64,000 nucleotides of DNA from NCBI RefSeq assembly GCF_001704155.1, contig NZ_CP016294.1:2725501-2789500 (forward strand). Reading direction: 5' to 3'. A program made the position numbers and the translations under genes. Source of the stretch: Stenotrophomonas rhizophila. GTDB taxonomy: Bacteria > Pseudomonadota > Gammaproteobacteria > Xanthomonadales > Xanthomonadaceae. This document shows, piece after piece, positions 18,753-27,821 of this stretch (positions are counted from its first letter, which is position 1; the number at the start of each line of letters is the position of its first letter). Below the pieces are notes generated by a model. The model ran no database searches. It had not been told where the DNA came from and saw nothing but the letters and a program-made list of their open reading frames with translations.

Positions 18753-20624
18753 ATGCCCGCCTCCCCCGCCGCCGGCGCTTCCGGCCCGAAGAATCCCAGC
18801 CTGCGCGAACGCTTCCAGGCGATGCGCAACCTGCCCCCGTTCCTGCGCCAGGTCTGGCAGACCAGCCCGGCACTGGCCAGCGCCAGCCTGGGATTGCGCG
18901 TCATCCGTGCGCTGCTGCCGGTGGCGATGCTGTACGTGGGCAAGCTCATCATCGATGCGGCGCTGCTGCTGAGCCGGCACGAGGCCGGCTTCCCGCCGTT
19001 CGATGAAGCGCTCTACAGCGGCCTGCTCAATCCCCTGCTGGGCCTGCTGGCGCTGGAATTCGGCCTGGCCATCGCCTCGGACCTGCTCGGCCGCATCGTC
19101 AGCTACGCCGACACCCTGCTCTCGGAGCTGTTCACCAACGTCACCAGCGTGCGCCTGATGGAACACGCGGCAGAGCTGGACCTGGAGGACTTCGAGGACC
19201 CGGACCTGCAGGACAAGCTGGACCGCGCCCGGCGCCAGACCATGGGCCGGATGAACCTGATGAGCCAGCTGTTCGGCCAGGTCCAGGACGCCATCACCGT
19301 GGCCAGCCTGGCGGTGGGCCTGCTGGTCTACGCGCCGTGGTTGATCCTGCTGCTGGGCGTGGCACTGGTGCCGGCGTTCATCGGCGAATCGCACTTCAAC
19401 GCGGCCGGCTACAGCCTCAACTTCCAGTGGACTCCCGAGCGCCGCCAGCTGGACTACCTGCGCCAGATCGGTGCCAGCGTGGAAACCGCCAAGGAGGTGA
19501 AGATCTTCAACCTCCACCGCTTCCTGATCGACCGCTACCGGTTCCTGGCCGACAAGTTCTTCCGCGCCAACCGCGCGCTGGCGCGCAAACGCGCGTTCTG
19601 GGGCACCCTGCTGGCCGCCCTGGGCACGCTCGGCTACTACACCGCCTATGCCTACATCGCCTGGCGCACGGTGCGCGGCGACTTCTCCATCGGCGACCTG
19701 ACCTTCCTGGCCGGCAGCTTCCTGCGCCTGCGCCAGCTGCTGGAAGGCCTGCTGATCGGCTTTTCGCAGGTGGCCAGCCAGGCGCTGTACCTGGACGATC
19801 TGTTTTCGTTCTTCCAGATCCAGCCGGAAATCCATTCGCGCCCAGACGCGGTGCCGGTGCCGCAGCCGATCACCCAGGGCTTCGTGTTCGAGAACGTGGG
19901 CTTCCAGTATCCCGACGCGGAAAGCTGGGCGGTGCGCCATCTGGATTTCGAGCTGCGCGCGGGCGAAGTGCTGGCCCTGGTCGGCGAGAACGGCGCCGGC
20001 AAGACCACGCTGGTGAAGCTGCTGGCACGGCTGTACGACCCGGACGAAGGCCGCATCCTGCTCGACGGCCGCGACCTGCGCGACTACGACCTGGACGACC
20101 TGCGCGCCAACATGGGGGTGATCTTCCAGGATTTCGTGCGCTACAACCTCAGTGCCGGCGAGAACATCGGGGTGGGCCTGGTCGAAGCGATGACCGACGA
20201 TGCGCGCATCCGCGACGCCGCGCGCCGAGGCATGGCCGAAGACGTGATTGCCGGGCTGCCGCAGGGCTACGAGCAGCTGATCGGGCGCCGCTTCAAGCAG
20301 GGCGTGGACCTGTCCGGCGGCCAGTGGCAGAAGATCGCCATCGCGCGCGCCTACATGCGCGATGCGCAGGTGATGATCCTGGACGAACCCACTGCCGCGC
20401 TGGATGCGCGCGCCGAATTCGAGGTGTTCCAGCGCTTCAAGGAGCTGTCCGACAACCGCACCGCCGTCCTGATCTCGCACCGGTTCTCCTCGGTGCGCAT
20501 GGCCGACCGGATCCTGGTGCTGGCCGGTGGGCGGATCGAGGCCAGTGGCACCCACGCCCAGCTGATGGCGCAGGGAGGCCGCTACGCCGAGCTGTTCGAA
20601 CTGCAGGCTGCGGGATATCGCTGA
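18753..20624 (+). CDS. ABC transporter, fused permease and ATPase
   Basis: A 623-residue half-transporter of the ABC exporter type. The transmembrane half (about 1-350) has around six hydrophobic segments. The ATPase half has Walker [17 protein letters not shown] near residue 415, the Q-loop VIFQDFVRYN, signature DLSGGQWQKIAIARA, Walker B VMILDEPTAALD and the H-loop LISHRFSSVRMAD. A sequence such as KEVKIFNLHRF in a cytoplasmic loop is seen in lipid- or peptide-export relatives. It probably works as a homodimer in the inner membrane. Substrate unknown. Confidence 0.9.
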   Translation: MPASPAAGASGPKNPSLRERFQAMRNLPPFLRQVWQTSPALASASLGLRVIRALLPVAMLYVGKLIIDAALLLSRHEAGFPPFDEALYSGLLNPLLGLLALEFGLAIASDLLGRIVSYADTLLSELFTNVTSVRLMEHAAELDLEDFEDPDLQDKLDRARRQTMGRMNLMSQLFGQVQDAITVASLAVGLLVYAPWLILLLGVALVPAFIGESHFNAAGYSLNFQWTPERRQLDYLRQIGASVETAKEVKIFNLHRFLIDRYRFLADKFFRANRALARKRAFWGTLLAALGTLGYYTAYAYIAWRTVRGDFSIGDLTFLAGSFLRLRQLLEGLLIGFSQVASQALYLDDLFSFFQIQPEIHSRPDAVPVPQPITQGFVFENVGFQYPDAESWAVRHLDFELRAGEVLALVGENGAGKTTLVKLLARLYDPDEGRILLDGRDLRDYDLDDLRANMGVIFQDFVRYNLSAGENIGVGLVEAMTDDARIRDAARRGMAEDVIAGLPQGYEQLIGRRFKQGVDLSGGQWQKIAIARAYMRDAQVMILDEPTAALDARAEFEVFQRFKELSDNRTAVLISHRFSSVRMADRILVLAGGRIEASGTHAQLMAQGGRYAELFELQAAGYR

Positions 20625-20641
20625 ACGGGGTTCAATGAGAA

Positions 20642-20661
20642 TTTATCTCATTTGAGATAAA
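20642..20661. promoter_or_regulatory. Palindromic operator candidate upstream of the ferredoxin reductase gene
   Basis: TTTATCTCA-TT-TGAGATAAA: nine-base arms perfectly inverted around two bases, AT-rich in a GC-rich setting, 35-54 bases before the fpr start. The TCTCA/TGAGA core also fits the T-N11-A pattern of LysR-type sites. Regulator not identified; fpr genes in other bacteria answer to LysR-type or SoxR-like regulators. Confidence 0.55.
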
Positions 20662-20695
20662 CTGGGCGGGACAACACAGATCAGACCCCCTCCCC

Positions 20696-21475
20696 ATGTC
20701 TTCCGCTTTCGGCGCCGAAACGGTGCTTGAGGTCCGTCACTGGACCGACGCCTACTTCAGCTTCACCACGACCCGCGACAGCGGTTTCCGCTTCGAGAAC
20801 GGCCAGTTCGTGATGATCGGCCTGGAAACCGAAGCGCGGCCGCTGCTGCGCGCGTATTCCATCGCCAGCGCGAACTGGGAAGAGAACCTGGAATTCTTCA
20901 GCATCAAGGTCCAGGACGGCCCGCTGACCTCGCGCCTGCAGCACATCAAGCCGGGCGACAAGGTGCTGGTTGGCAAGAAGCCCACCGGCACCCTGCTGAT
21001 CAGCGACCTGCACCCGGGCAAGCACCTGTACCTGCTGGGCACCGGCACCGGCCTGGCGCCGTGGCTGTCGGTGATCAAGGACCCGGAAACCTACGAGCGC
21101 TTCGACAAGGTGATCCTGACCCACGGCGTGCGCTACGAAAAGGACCTGGCCTACCGCGAGCTGTTCGAGAAGGAACTGCGCGAGCATGAGTTCCTGGGCG
21201 AGATGATCGGCGACAAGCTGCTCTACTACCCGGCGGTGACCCGCGAACCGTTCCCGAACCAGGGCCGGCTGACCTCGCTGATGGAAAGCGGCGAGATGCA
21301 GCGCACCCTGGGCCTGCCCGAACTGAGCCCGGAAAACGACCGCGCCATGATCTGCGGCAGCCCGCAGATGCTGGCCGACCTGCGCAGCGTGCTGGACGCC
21401 CGTGGCTTCCAGACCTCCCCGCGGATCGGTACGCCCGGCCACTACGTGTTCGAGCGCGCGTTCGTCGAAAAGTAA
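20696..21475 (+). CDS. fpr: Ferredoxin/flavodoxin-NADP+ reductase
   Basis: A 259-residue FAD enzyme that exchanges electrons between NADPH and ferredoxin or flavodoxin; it supports Fe-S cluster repair and oxidative-stress defence. FAD-binding RAYSIAS lies near residue 52, the NADP-binding LLGTGTGLAPWLSVI near residue 112, followed by the nicotinamide region ILTHGVRYEKDLAY and MICGSPQML. The C-terminus VFERAFVEK is that of the bacterial fpr class. A strong palindrome lies upstream. It is convergent with the glutathione peroxidase gene, 4 bases apart, so the two oxidative-stress genes share a 3' junction. Confidence 0.93.
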   Translation: MSSAFGAETVLEVRHWTDAYFSFTTTRDSGFRFENGQFVMIGLETEARPLLRAYSIASANWEENLEFFSIKVQDGPLTSRLQHIKPGDKVLVGKKPTGTLLISDLHPGKHLYLLGTGTGLAPWLSVIKDPETYERFDKVILTHGVRYEKDLAYRELFEKELREHEFLGEMIGDKLLYYPAVTREPFPNQGRLTSLMESGEMQRTLGLPELSPENDRAMICGSPQMLADLRSVLDARGFQTSPRIGTPGHYVFERAFVEK

Positions 21476-21479
21476 ATGA

Positions 21480-21962
21480 CTACTCCAGCGCGGCTTCGAT
21501 ATCGCCCCGCAGGTTTTCCGGTTTGTCCGTGGGGGCGTAGCGTTCGAGCACCTTGCCATCACGGCCGACCAGGAACTTGCTGAAGTTCCATTTGATCGCG
21601 CCGATGCCCAGCAGGCCGGACTTCTCGGCCTTGAGCCATTTCCACAGCGGGTGCGCGCCATCCCCGTTGACCTCGATCTTCTCCGACAGCGGGAAGTCCA
21701 CCCCGTAGGTCAGCGAGCAGAAACTGCGAATCTCGTCCGCGTCGCCGGGTTCCTGGTGGCCGAACTGATCGCACGGGAAGCCGATCACCACCAGGCCCTG
21801 GTCGCGATACTCCCGCCACACCTCCTCCAGGCCCTCGTACTGGGGCGTGAAGCCGCATTTGCTGGCCACGTTTACCAGCAGCAGCGCCTTGCCACGGTAC
21901 TGGTCAAGGTCCTGCTTCCGGCCGTCCAGGTCCACGAACGAGAAATCGAAGGCGGTGGTCAT
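21480..21962 (-). CDS. btuE: Glutathione peroxidase-like thiol peroxidase
   Basis: A 160-residue Gpx-family peroxidase reducing hydrogen peroxide or lipid peroxides with thioredoxin or glutathione. The peroxidatic Cys lies in VNVASKCGFTPQYEGL; the partner Gln/Trp appear in VIGFPCDQFGHQEP and KWNFSKFLVGRDG. The active site uses Cys, encoded by TGC, not selenocysteine. The start at 21962 has a GGAG 8 bases upstream. The fpr stop lies 4 bases from its own stop on the opposite strand. The symbol follows E. coli BtuE and is tentative. Confidence 0.9.
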   Translation of the reverse strand: MTTAFDFSFVDLDGRKQDLDQYRGKALLLVNVASKCGFTPQYEGLEEVWREYRDQGLVVIGFPCDQFGHQEPGDADEIRSFCSLTYGVDFPLSEKIEVNGDGAHPLWKWLKAEKSGLLGIGAIKWNFSKFLVGRDGKVLERYAPTDKPENLRGDIEAALE

Positions 21963-22086
21963 GGTCGTGCTCCAGGGAGGGGTGTGGCCATTGTATCGAT
22001 ACGACCACCGCACATGCCTTTCGACACAAGCCCCCACCCCTCACCCCGGGTTAACCTCGGGCACTTGTCTGACCGGAGATTACCCC

Positions 22087-24252
22087 TTGACCACCCGCCT
22101 TGCCCTTGCCGTCGCCGTGACCCTCGGCCTTGCCCTGCCCGCCTATTCCGCCGTTGCCGCTGCTCCCGCGGCCGCCAGCGCCCAGCAGGCCAACCCGTTC
22201 TTCGCCGACAGCACCCTGCCGCTGCACTACCCGCAGTTCGACAAGATCAAGGACAGCGACTTCGCCCCCGCCTTCGATGCCGGCATGGCCCAGCAGCTGA
22301 AGGAAGTGGAGGCCATCGCCAACAACAAGGCCAAGCCGACCTTCGACAACACCCTCATCGCCCTGGAAAAGAGCGGTGACACCCTCGACCGTGCGACCAC
22401 CGTGTTCTTCAGCCTGGTCGGCGCCGACACCAACGATGCGCGCAAGAAGCTGCAGGCCGATTACTCGGCAAAGTTCGCCGCGCACAGCGATGCGATCGCG
22501 CTGAACGGCAAGCTGTTCGCCCGCATCCAGGCCCTGAATGACACCCGCACCCAGCTCGGCCTGGACGCCGAAGGCGTGCGTCTGGTCGAGAAGTACTACG
22601 AGAGCTACGTGCGCGCCGGCGCCAAGCTCAATGACGCCGACAAGACCAAGCTCAAGGAAATGAACGCCGAGCTGGCCAACCTGGGCACCAAGTTCAGCCA
22701 GAATGTGCAGAACGAAGTGAACGCCTCGGCCGTGATCGTCGACGACGTCAAGCAGCTGGACGGCCTGTCGGCCGAACAGATCGCTGCCGCCTCCGAAGCG
22801 GCCAAGGCCCGCAAGCTGGACGGCAAGTACGTCATCGCCCTGCTCAACACCACCGGCCAGCCGCCGCTGACCAACCTGGCCAACCGCGACCTGCGCAAGA
22901 AGATCTACGATGCCTCGGTCACCCGTGGCAGCCGCGGTGGCGAGTTCGACAACACCGCGCTGGTCGCGCGCATCATGCAGCTGCGCGCCGACAAGGCCAA
23001 GCTGATGGGCTTCGAGAACTTCGCTGCCTACAACCTGACCAACCAGACCGCCAAGACCCCCGAAGCGGTCAACGCCATGCTCGGCCAGCTCGCCCCGGCT
23101 GCGGTCGCCAACGCCAAGCGCGAAGCGGCCGACCTGCAGGCGATGATCGACAAGGAACAGAAGGCCGCCGGCAAGAAGAGCTTCCAGCTCGAGGCATGGG
23201 ACTGGGCCTACTACAGCGAGAAGGTGCGTCAGGCCAAGTACAACTTCGACGAATCCCAGCTCAAGCCGTACTTCGAGCTGAAGAACGTGCTGGAAAACGG
23301 CGTGTTCTTCGCCGCCAACCAGGAATACGGCCTGACCTTCAAGCAGCGCACCGACCTGCCGGTCTACCACGACGACGTGACCGTCTACGACGTGTTCGAC
23401 GCCGATGGCAGCCAGCTGGCGATCTTCATCTTCGACCCGTACGCACGCGCGTCCAAGCGTGGCGGTGCGTGGATGAACTCCTATGTCTCGCAGTCCAAGC
23501 TGACCGGCTTCAAGCCGGTGGTGGCCAACCACCTCAACATTCCCAAGCCGCCGGCCGGCCAGCCGACCCTGCTGACCTGGGATGAAGTGACCACCACCTT
23601 CCACGAATTCGGCCACGCCCTGCACGGCATGTTCTCGAACGTGAAGTACCCCTACTTCTCGGGCACCTCGGTGCCGCGTGACTTCGTCGAGTTCCCCTCG
23701 CAGGTCAACGAGATGTGGTCGGACAACCCGCTCATCCTGAAGAACTACGCCAAGCACTACCAGAACGGCACCGCGATGCCGCAGGCGCTGCTGGACAAGG
23801 TGATCGCCGCGGCCAAGTTCAACCAGGGCTTTGCCACCACCGAGTACCTGGGTGCGGCCATGCTGGACCAGCGCTGGCACCAGATCGGCCCGGACCAGGT
23901 GCCGGCCGCCAAGGACGTGATGGCCTTCGAGCGCGCGGCGCTGGAGAAGGACGGCATCTACTACGCGCCGGTGCCGCCGCGCTACAAGACCCCGTACTTC
24001 AGCCACATCATGGGCGGCTACTCGGCCGGCTACTACGCCTACATCTGGTCGGAAGTGCTGGACGCCAACACCCAGAAGTGGTTCCGCGACAACGGCGGCC
24101 TGAGCCGCAAGAACGGCGACCACTTCCGCGCTACCCTGCTCTCCAAGGGCGGCAGCGTGGATGCCATGCAGCTGTTCCGCGATTTCGCCGGCCACGAACC
24201 GCAGATCGAGCCGCTGCTGGAAAAGCGTGGGCTGGTTCCGGAAAAGAAGTAA
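22087..24252 (+). CDS. dcp: M3 family metallopeptidase (peptidyl-dipeptidase Dcp-like), secreted
   Basis: A 721-residue zinc oligopeptidase. HEFGH at residues 506-510 is the zinc site (HExxH) of the thimet-oligopeptidase M3 family, followed about 25 residues on by EFPSQVNEMW, which holds the third ligand Glu. The N-terminus MTTRLALAVAVTLGLALPAYSAVA is a signal peptide, so it acts in the periplasm or outside. The start is TTG at 22087, fixed by GGAG nine bases upstream and by the signal peptide. Dcp and oligopeptidase A are close relatives; the signal peptide fits the xanthomonad secreted Dcp branch. A terminator follows. Confidence 0.9.
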   Translation: MTTRLALAVAVTLGLALPAYSAVAAAPAAASAQQANPFFADSTLPLHYPQFDKIKDSDFAPAFDAGMAQQLKEVEAIANNKAKPTFDNTLIALEKSGDTLDRATTVFFSLVGADTNDARKKLQADYSAKFAAHSDAIALNGKLFARIQALNDTRTQLGLDAEGVRLVEKYYESYVRAGAKLNDADKTKLKEMNAELANLGTKFSQNVQNEVNASAVIVDDVKQLDGLSAEQIAAASEAAKARKLDGKYVIALLNTTGQPPLTNLANRDLRKKIYDASVTRGSRGGEFDNTALVARIMQLRADKAKLMGFENFAAYNLTNQTAKTPEAVNAMLGQLAPAAVANAKREAADLQAMIDKEQKAAGKKSFQLEAWDWAYYSEKVRQAKYNFDESQLKPYFELKNVLENGVFFAANQEYGLTFKQRTDLPVYHDDVTVYDVFDADGSQLAIFIFDPYARASKRGGAWMNSYVSQSKLTGFKPVVANHLNIPKPPAGQPTLLTWDEVTTTFHEFGHALHGMFSNVKYPYFSGTSVPRDFVEFPSQVNEMWSDNPLILKNYAKHYQNGTAMPQALLDKVIAAAKFNQGFATTEYLGAAMLDQRWHQIGPDQVPAAKDVMAFERAALEKDGIYYAPVPPRYKTPYFSHIMGGYSAGYYAYIWSEVLDANTQKWFRDNGGLSRKNGDHFRATLLSKGGSVDAMQLFRDFAGHEPQIEPLLEKRGLVPEKK

Positions 24253-24266
24253 CGCGCCTGTAAGTC

Positions 24267-24301
24267 AAAACCGCCCGGCACATGCCGGGCGGTTTTTTTT
24301 T
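24267..24301 (+). terminator. Rho-independent terminator after the M3 peptidase gene
   Basis: AAAACCGCCCGGCA, CA loop, TGCCGGGCGGTTTT and a long T run. Confidence 0.92.
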
Positions 24302-24320
24302 GCTGCGTCAGGTTCATCGC

Positions 24321-24366
24321 GGACACGCATGGCGTGCCCCTACGTAGCGACATGCCATGCATGTCC
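24321..24366. repeat. Back-to-back GTAG-type REP pair
   Basis: GGACACGCATGGCGTGCCCCTAC (inverted, 24321-24343) is followed with no gap by GTAGCGACATGCCATGCATGTCC (24344-24366). The two GTAG ends abut, unlike the spaced pairs elsewhere in the window. Confidence 0.85.
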
Positions 24367-24394
24367 TTGGCCATGCCACACCGCTCGCGTGTTT

Positions 24395-25513
24395 TCACCT
24401 CGGTGCGACATACCCGCCCGGCACGCCGTTCGGCGACAGCACCAGCTGCCACAACTGGGCGTGCCGGCAGCGGAAGCTGGCCATCGAGCCGGCCAGGTAG
24501 AACCGCCACATGCGCTTGAAGCGTTCGTCGTAGCGTTGCGGGTCCAACCGTGGCCAAGCCGCCTCCACGTTGCTGCGCCAGGCCTGCAGCGTGCGGTCGT
24601 AGTCGGCGCCGAAACTGTGCCAGTCCTCCAGCACGAACAGGCCTTCATAGGCGGCAGTGATCTGCGCCGCCGACGGCAGCATCGAGTTGGGGAAGATGTA
24701 GCGCGCGATCCACGGGTCGGTGCGGTGGCGCGAGAGATTGCTGCCGATGCTGTGCAGCAGGAACAACCCGTCCGCTGCCAGGCAACGCCGCGCCATCTCG
24801 AAATAGCTGCGGTAGTTCTTGTCGCCGACGTGCTCGAACATGCCCACCGAGAAGATCGCGTCGAAGCGCTCGTCCACCTCGTGGTAGTCCTGCAGGCGGA
24901 TCTCGATCGGCAGCCCGGCGCACAGCTCACGCGCGTAGTCGGCCTGCTCCTGCGAGATGGTGATGCCCACGCCAGAGACGCCGTAGCGCTCGGCAGCGAA
25001 CTTCAGCGCCTCGCCCCAGCCGCAGCCGATGTCGAGAACGCGCTGGCCCGGGCGTAGCCCGAGCTTACGGCAGATCAGGTCAAGCTTGGCTTCCTGCGCG
25101 GTGTCCAGATCGTCCGCGTCCACCCAGTACCCACAACTGTAGACCAGCCGCTTGCCCAGCATCGCGCCGTAAAGATCGTTGCCCAGATCGTAATGGCGAC
25201 GGCCCACCTCGAGGTTGCCGCCGCCGGCCTGCAGGTTGAACAGCCGGGCCCTGAGCGCGTCACCCAGTTCGCGCCAGCCGTGCACGCGTTCGTCCAGGTG
25301 CGCCTGCATCAGGTGCAGCAGGAACCCGTCCAGCGATTCCGCGTCCCACTGCCCGTCCATGTAGCTTTCGCCCAGGCCGAGCGACCCGTGCGCGATCACG
25401 CGCGCGTAGAAGTGCGGGTCGTGTACATGGATGTCGTGCGGACGGTCACCGTCAACGGTGACGTCCGCCTCATGCAGCAACTCGATGACCCGTCGTTGCA
25501 GCCCCACGTCCAC
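24395..25513 (-). CDS. cfa: Cyclopropane-fatty-acyl-phospholipid synthase
   Basis: A 372-residue SAM-dependent enzyme that adds a methylene bridge to unsaturated acyl chains of membrane phospholipids. The SAM-binding motif is VLDIGCGWGEALKFAAERYG near residue 165, with upstream HYDLGNDLYGAMLGKRLVYSCGYW and downstream DYHEVDERFDAIFSVGMFEHVG, both CFA hallmarks; the C-terminal RMWRFYLAGSMASFRCRHAQLWQ is also typical. The start is GTG 25513 with AAGGGGG 6 bases upstream; another in-frame GTG lies 6 bases further in. It follows the DUF3298 lipoprotein gene by 13 bases. Confidence 0.94.
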   Translation of the reverse strand: MDVGLQRRVIELLHEADVTVDGDRPHDIHVHDPHFYARVIAHGSLGLGESYMDGQWDAESLDGFLLHLMQAHLDERVHGWRELGDALRARLFNLQAGGGNLEVGRRHYDLGNDLYGAMLGKRLVYSCGYWVDADDLDTAQEAKLDLICRKLGLRPGQRVLDIGCGWGEALKFAAERYGVSGVGITISQEQADYARELCAGLPIEIRLQDYHEVDERFDAIFSVGMFEHVGDKNYRSYFEMARRCLAADGLFLLHSIGSNLSRHRTDPWIARYIFPNSMLPSAAQITAAYEGLFVLEDWHSFGADYDRTLQAWRSNVEAAWPRLDPQRYDERFKRMWRFYLAGSMASFRCRHAQLWQLVLSPNGVPGGYVAPR

Positions 25514-25526
25514 GGTCGGCCCCCTT

Positions 25527-26387
25527 CTAGCCCTTGGCGAACAGCCCGGCGTAGGCCGGGGCCACGTGCGGTGCCAGCACGGCGGCCGGCACGTCCACGG
25601 TCTGGGTGCCATCCGAGTACGGGCCCACCTGGTACGGCGGGAACACGAACCGCACCGCGGTGATCAGCCCGTTCGGGTCGGTCATCGGCTGGAACTGGCT
25701 GAAATTCTCGGCGCTGGCCCCGGTGCCGTCGGCGATCATGCGGCTGGCGCTGCGCAGCGATTCCTGCAGCTGGCCCGGGTCCATGTCCTCGCTGCTCAGC
25801 CGGGTCGCCACGCGCTCCTTGAGCTGGTCGGCGATGTAGTCGCTGACCACGCCCCAGCCCTTGGTGTCGGCAATCAGCTTGTCGGCGGTGAGCATCGACT
25901 GCGTTTCCGGCAGCCACACAAAACGCGCCACCAGCGGTTCGCCATGGGCACCGCCGGTATAACGGCTGCCGTCGGCGCTGATCACCACCAGCTGCGGGGT
26001 CTCCAGCACCTTTTCGAAACTCAGCGACAGCTCGTAGGGCATGGTCGGCTTGTCGTTGCCCAGGCCGTCCACGGCCTGCTGCAGTTCAGCGCGCGCCGCC
26101 GTGGCGTAGTCCGACAGCGCCTTGGCCAGTCCGGGGAAGCGGTTCACGTCCTGCGGGTAGCTGATGCCCACCACCGCCTGCGGGGTGTTTTCTATGACGT
26201 CACGCAGCTCCAGCGGCGCCTCGACGGCGGCCTGCGGCGCGGTGGTGTCCGGCTGTGCGGTGGTGGCGTCGGTTGCCGGTGCGACGGCGGTATCCGCCTC
26301 GCGCTTGCAGCCTGCCAGCAGCACCAGACCCACGGCCAACGCCAGCGCGCCGGTACGCAGCGCGCGGCGGTTTCCTGCGATGTTCAT
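25527..26387 (-). CDS. Lipoprotein with DUF3298/RsiV-type C-terminal domain
   Basis: A 286-residue lipoprotein: signal peptide with lipobox VLLAGC (Cys27), then an Ala/Thr/Asp-rich linker, then a globular domain with YPQDVNRFPGL, VISADGSRYTGGAHGEP and a C-terminal FPPYQVGPYSDGTQTVDVP. The last element is the pattern of DUF3298 (RsiV-like) domains, often in envelope proteins that sense or bind cell-wall material. The start at 26387 was chosen for the AAGGGG upstream. It is 13 bases from cfa on the same strand, so probably one operon. Function unknown. Confidence 0.75.
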   Translation of the reverse strand: MNIAGNRRALRTGALALAVGLVLLAGCKREADTAVAPATDATTAQPDTTAPQAAVEAPLELRDVIENTPQAVVGISYPQDVNRFPGLAKALSDYATAARAELQQAVDGLGNDKPTMPYELSLSFEKVLETPQLVVISADGSRYTGGAHGEPLVARFVWLPETQSMLTADKLIADTKGWGVVSDYIADQLKERVATRLSSEDMDPGQLQESLRSASRMIADGTGASAENFSQFQPMTDPNGLITAVRFVFPPYQVGPYSDGTQTVDVPAAVLAPHVAPAYAGLFAKG

Positions 26388-26446
26388 TGCAATCCCCTTG
26401 TTGAAACCCAGCATGATGATCCTTCGTCCGTGAAAAAGGCCTGTGT

Positions 26447-26749
26447 CTATTCCGCCAGCAGGTCGTCGTACTCGGTGTGCCGTTGGAAGAACAGCTCGGC
26501 GTAGGCACACGCCGGCACCACCTTGTACTTGTTGTCGCGCGCGTAGCGCAGCGCGACCTTGGTCAGCTCCCCGGCGATGCCCCGGCCGGCAATGGCCTCG
26601 GGCACCTCGGTATGGGTAATGACCATCCGCTTCCGCTTGATCTGGTAATCCAGCAGCGCCAGATACCCCTGGATCCGGGCCTGGAACCGGTGGCGGGCCA
26701 GATCGTGCTCCACCTCGTACGCCAATCCGGGCGGGGTGACCGAAGCCAT
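26447..26749 (-). CDS. Small GNAT-like N-acetyltransferase (YidJ/COG2388 type)
   Basis: A 100-residue minimal GNAT domain. The pattern is LDYQIKRKRMVITHTEVPEAIAGRGIAGELTKVALRYAR, where IAGRGIAGEL is the acetyl-CoA loop, followed by VVPACAYAELFFQRHTEYDDLL. This matches short GNAT proteins with unknown substrates. AGGAGA lies 8 bases before ATG 26747-26749. It stands 60 bases upstream of the lipoprotein-cfa pair on the same strand and may be cotranscribed. Confidence 0.85.
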   Translation of the reverse strand: MASVTPPGLAYEVEHDLARHRFQARIQGYLALLDYQIKRKRMVITHTEVPEAIAGRGIAGELTKVALRYARDNKYKVVPACAYAELFFQRHTEYDDLLAE

Positions 26750-26961
26750 GGGCGGTGTCTCCTGCGGCGACTGTCGCGATAGTGCGCAGCGTAGCGCCAT
26801 GATCGCGTGAAGCCTGAACAGGGGCAACAGGCGACGCATTTGGTCACATAAGGTCCTAAAGTCCGCCCGATTCAAGCCGATATCGGTTTCGGACAGGCCG
26901 CAAAAGCTGGCACGCGTTTTGCGACACCTGTCTGCCCCATCCGTGTCCCAAGGAGTGTCAC

Positions 26962-27138
26962 ATGGACCATGCACCCGACTTCACCCAGCCCGGCGACGCC
27001 GACAGCTCGCTGCTGGAAGGCCTGTTCCAGCTGGCCCTGAATGGCCAGACCCAGGGGTCGGAGTTCGACCTGATCGACCACGAGGTCTATACCCGCCTGC
27101 TCAGCACCTACGGTACCGACCAGCGTTTCGCTGCGTGA
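26962..27138 (+). CDS. Small acidic hypothetical protein, 58 aa
   Basis: A 58-residue reading frame starting MDHAPDFTQPGDADSSLLEGLFQ and ending YGTDQRFAA. A strong AAGGAG stands 6 bases before the ATG and the region between two divergent genes is otherwise empty, which supports it as a real gene. It is rich in Asp, Leu and Gln, with no signal or membrane segment. I recognise no family. Confidence 0.55.
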   Translation: MDHAPDFTQPGDADSSLLEGLFQLALNGQTQGSEFDLIDHEVYTRLLSTYGTDQRFAA

Positions 27139-27189
27139 GATCGAAGGGGCGTACCCGCCGTCGGCGGGTGCGCCCGTGCCGGGCGGCGT

Positions 27190-27813
27190 CTAGCCGCCCA
27201 GGCTGAAGCGCGGGTTGCTCAACTCGCGCAGGAAGTGGTCGAAGATCGCCGGGCGCATCGCCAGCATGAAGATCACGCCGAACGCGGCACCGGCCAGGTG
27301 CGCGCTGTGGTTGATGCGGTCACCGCCCTTGCGGTCCATCCAGATGCTGTAGCCGACGTAGAACGCGGCATAGATGATCGCCGGCGCCGGGATGAAGAAC
27401 ACGAAGATGATGCTCCACGGGCTGATCAGGATGAAGGCGAACAGCACCGCCGACACCGCGCCCGACGCGCCCAGGCTCATGTAGTTCGGGTTTTTCTGGT
27501 TCTTCAGGTAGCTGGGCAGGATCGACACCACCAGCGCACCCAGGTAGAACGCCGGGTACGTGAGGTAGCTGCCGGTGAGGTTGACCATCACCGACTCGAT
27601 CTGGCCGCCGAAGAAGAACAGCGTGATCATGTTGAACGCCAGGTGCGCCAGGTCCGCGTGGATGAACCCGTAGGTCACCAGGCGGTCGTACTGGCGCTTG
27701 CGGTCCACCGCCGGCGGCCACAGGATCAGGCGGTCGGCCAGCGCGCGGTTCCTGAACGCCATCCAGGAGACCAGAACGGTGATGGCGATCAGCAGCAGGT
27801 TCACGGGGGTCAT
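27190..27813 (-). CDS. Rhomboid family intramembrane serine protease
   Basis: A 207-residue membrane protein with about six helices. The catalytic Ser is in SLGASGAVSAVLF and the His in INHSAHLAGAAFG, the Ser-His dyad of rhomboids; the early helix has the HADLAHLAFNMITLFFFGG motif. It cleaves membrane-spanning substrates within the bilayer. The start at 27813 lies 8 bases after the stop of the upstream POT transporter gene, so they are cotranscribed. Substrate unknown. Confidence 0.88.
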   Translation of the reverse strand: MTPVNLLLIAITVLVSWMAFRNRALADRLILWPPAVDRKRQYDRLVTYGFIHADLAHLAFNMITLFFFGGQIESVMVNLTGSYLTYPAFYLGALVVSILPSYLKNQKNPNYMSLGASGAVSAVLFAFILISPWSIIFVFFIPAPAIIYAAFYVGYSIWMDRKGGDRINHSAHLAGAAFGVIFMLAMRPAIFDHFLRELSNPRFSLGG

Positions 27814-27821
27814 GGCGGTAC

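Noticed and set aside
21480..21962. Selenocysteine in the glutathione peroxidase
   Set aside because: The active-site codon is TGC (Cys), with no in-frame TGA.
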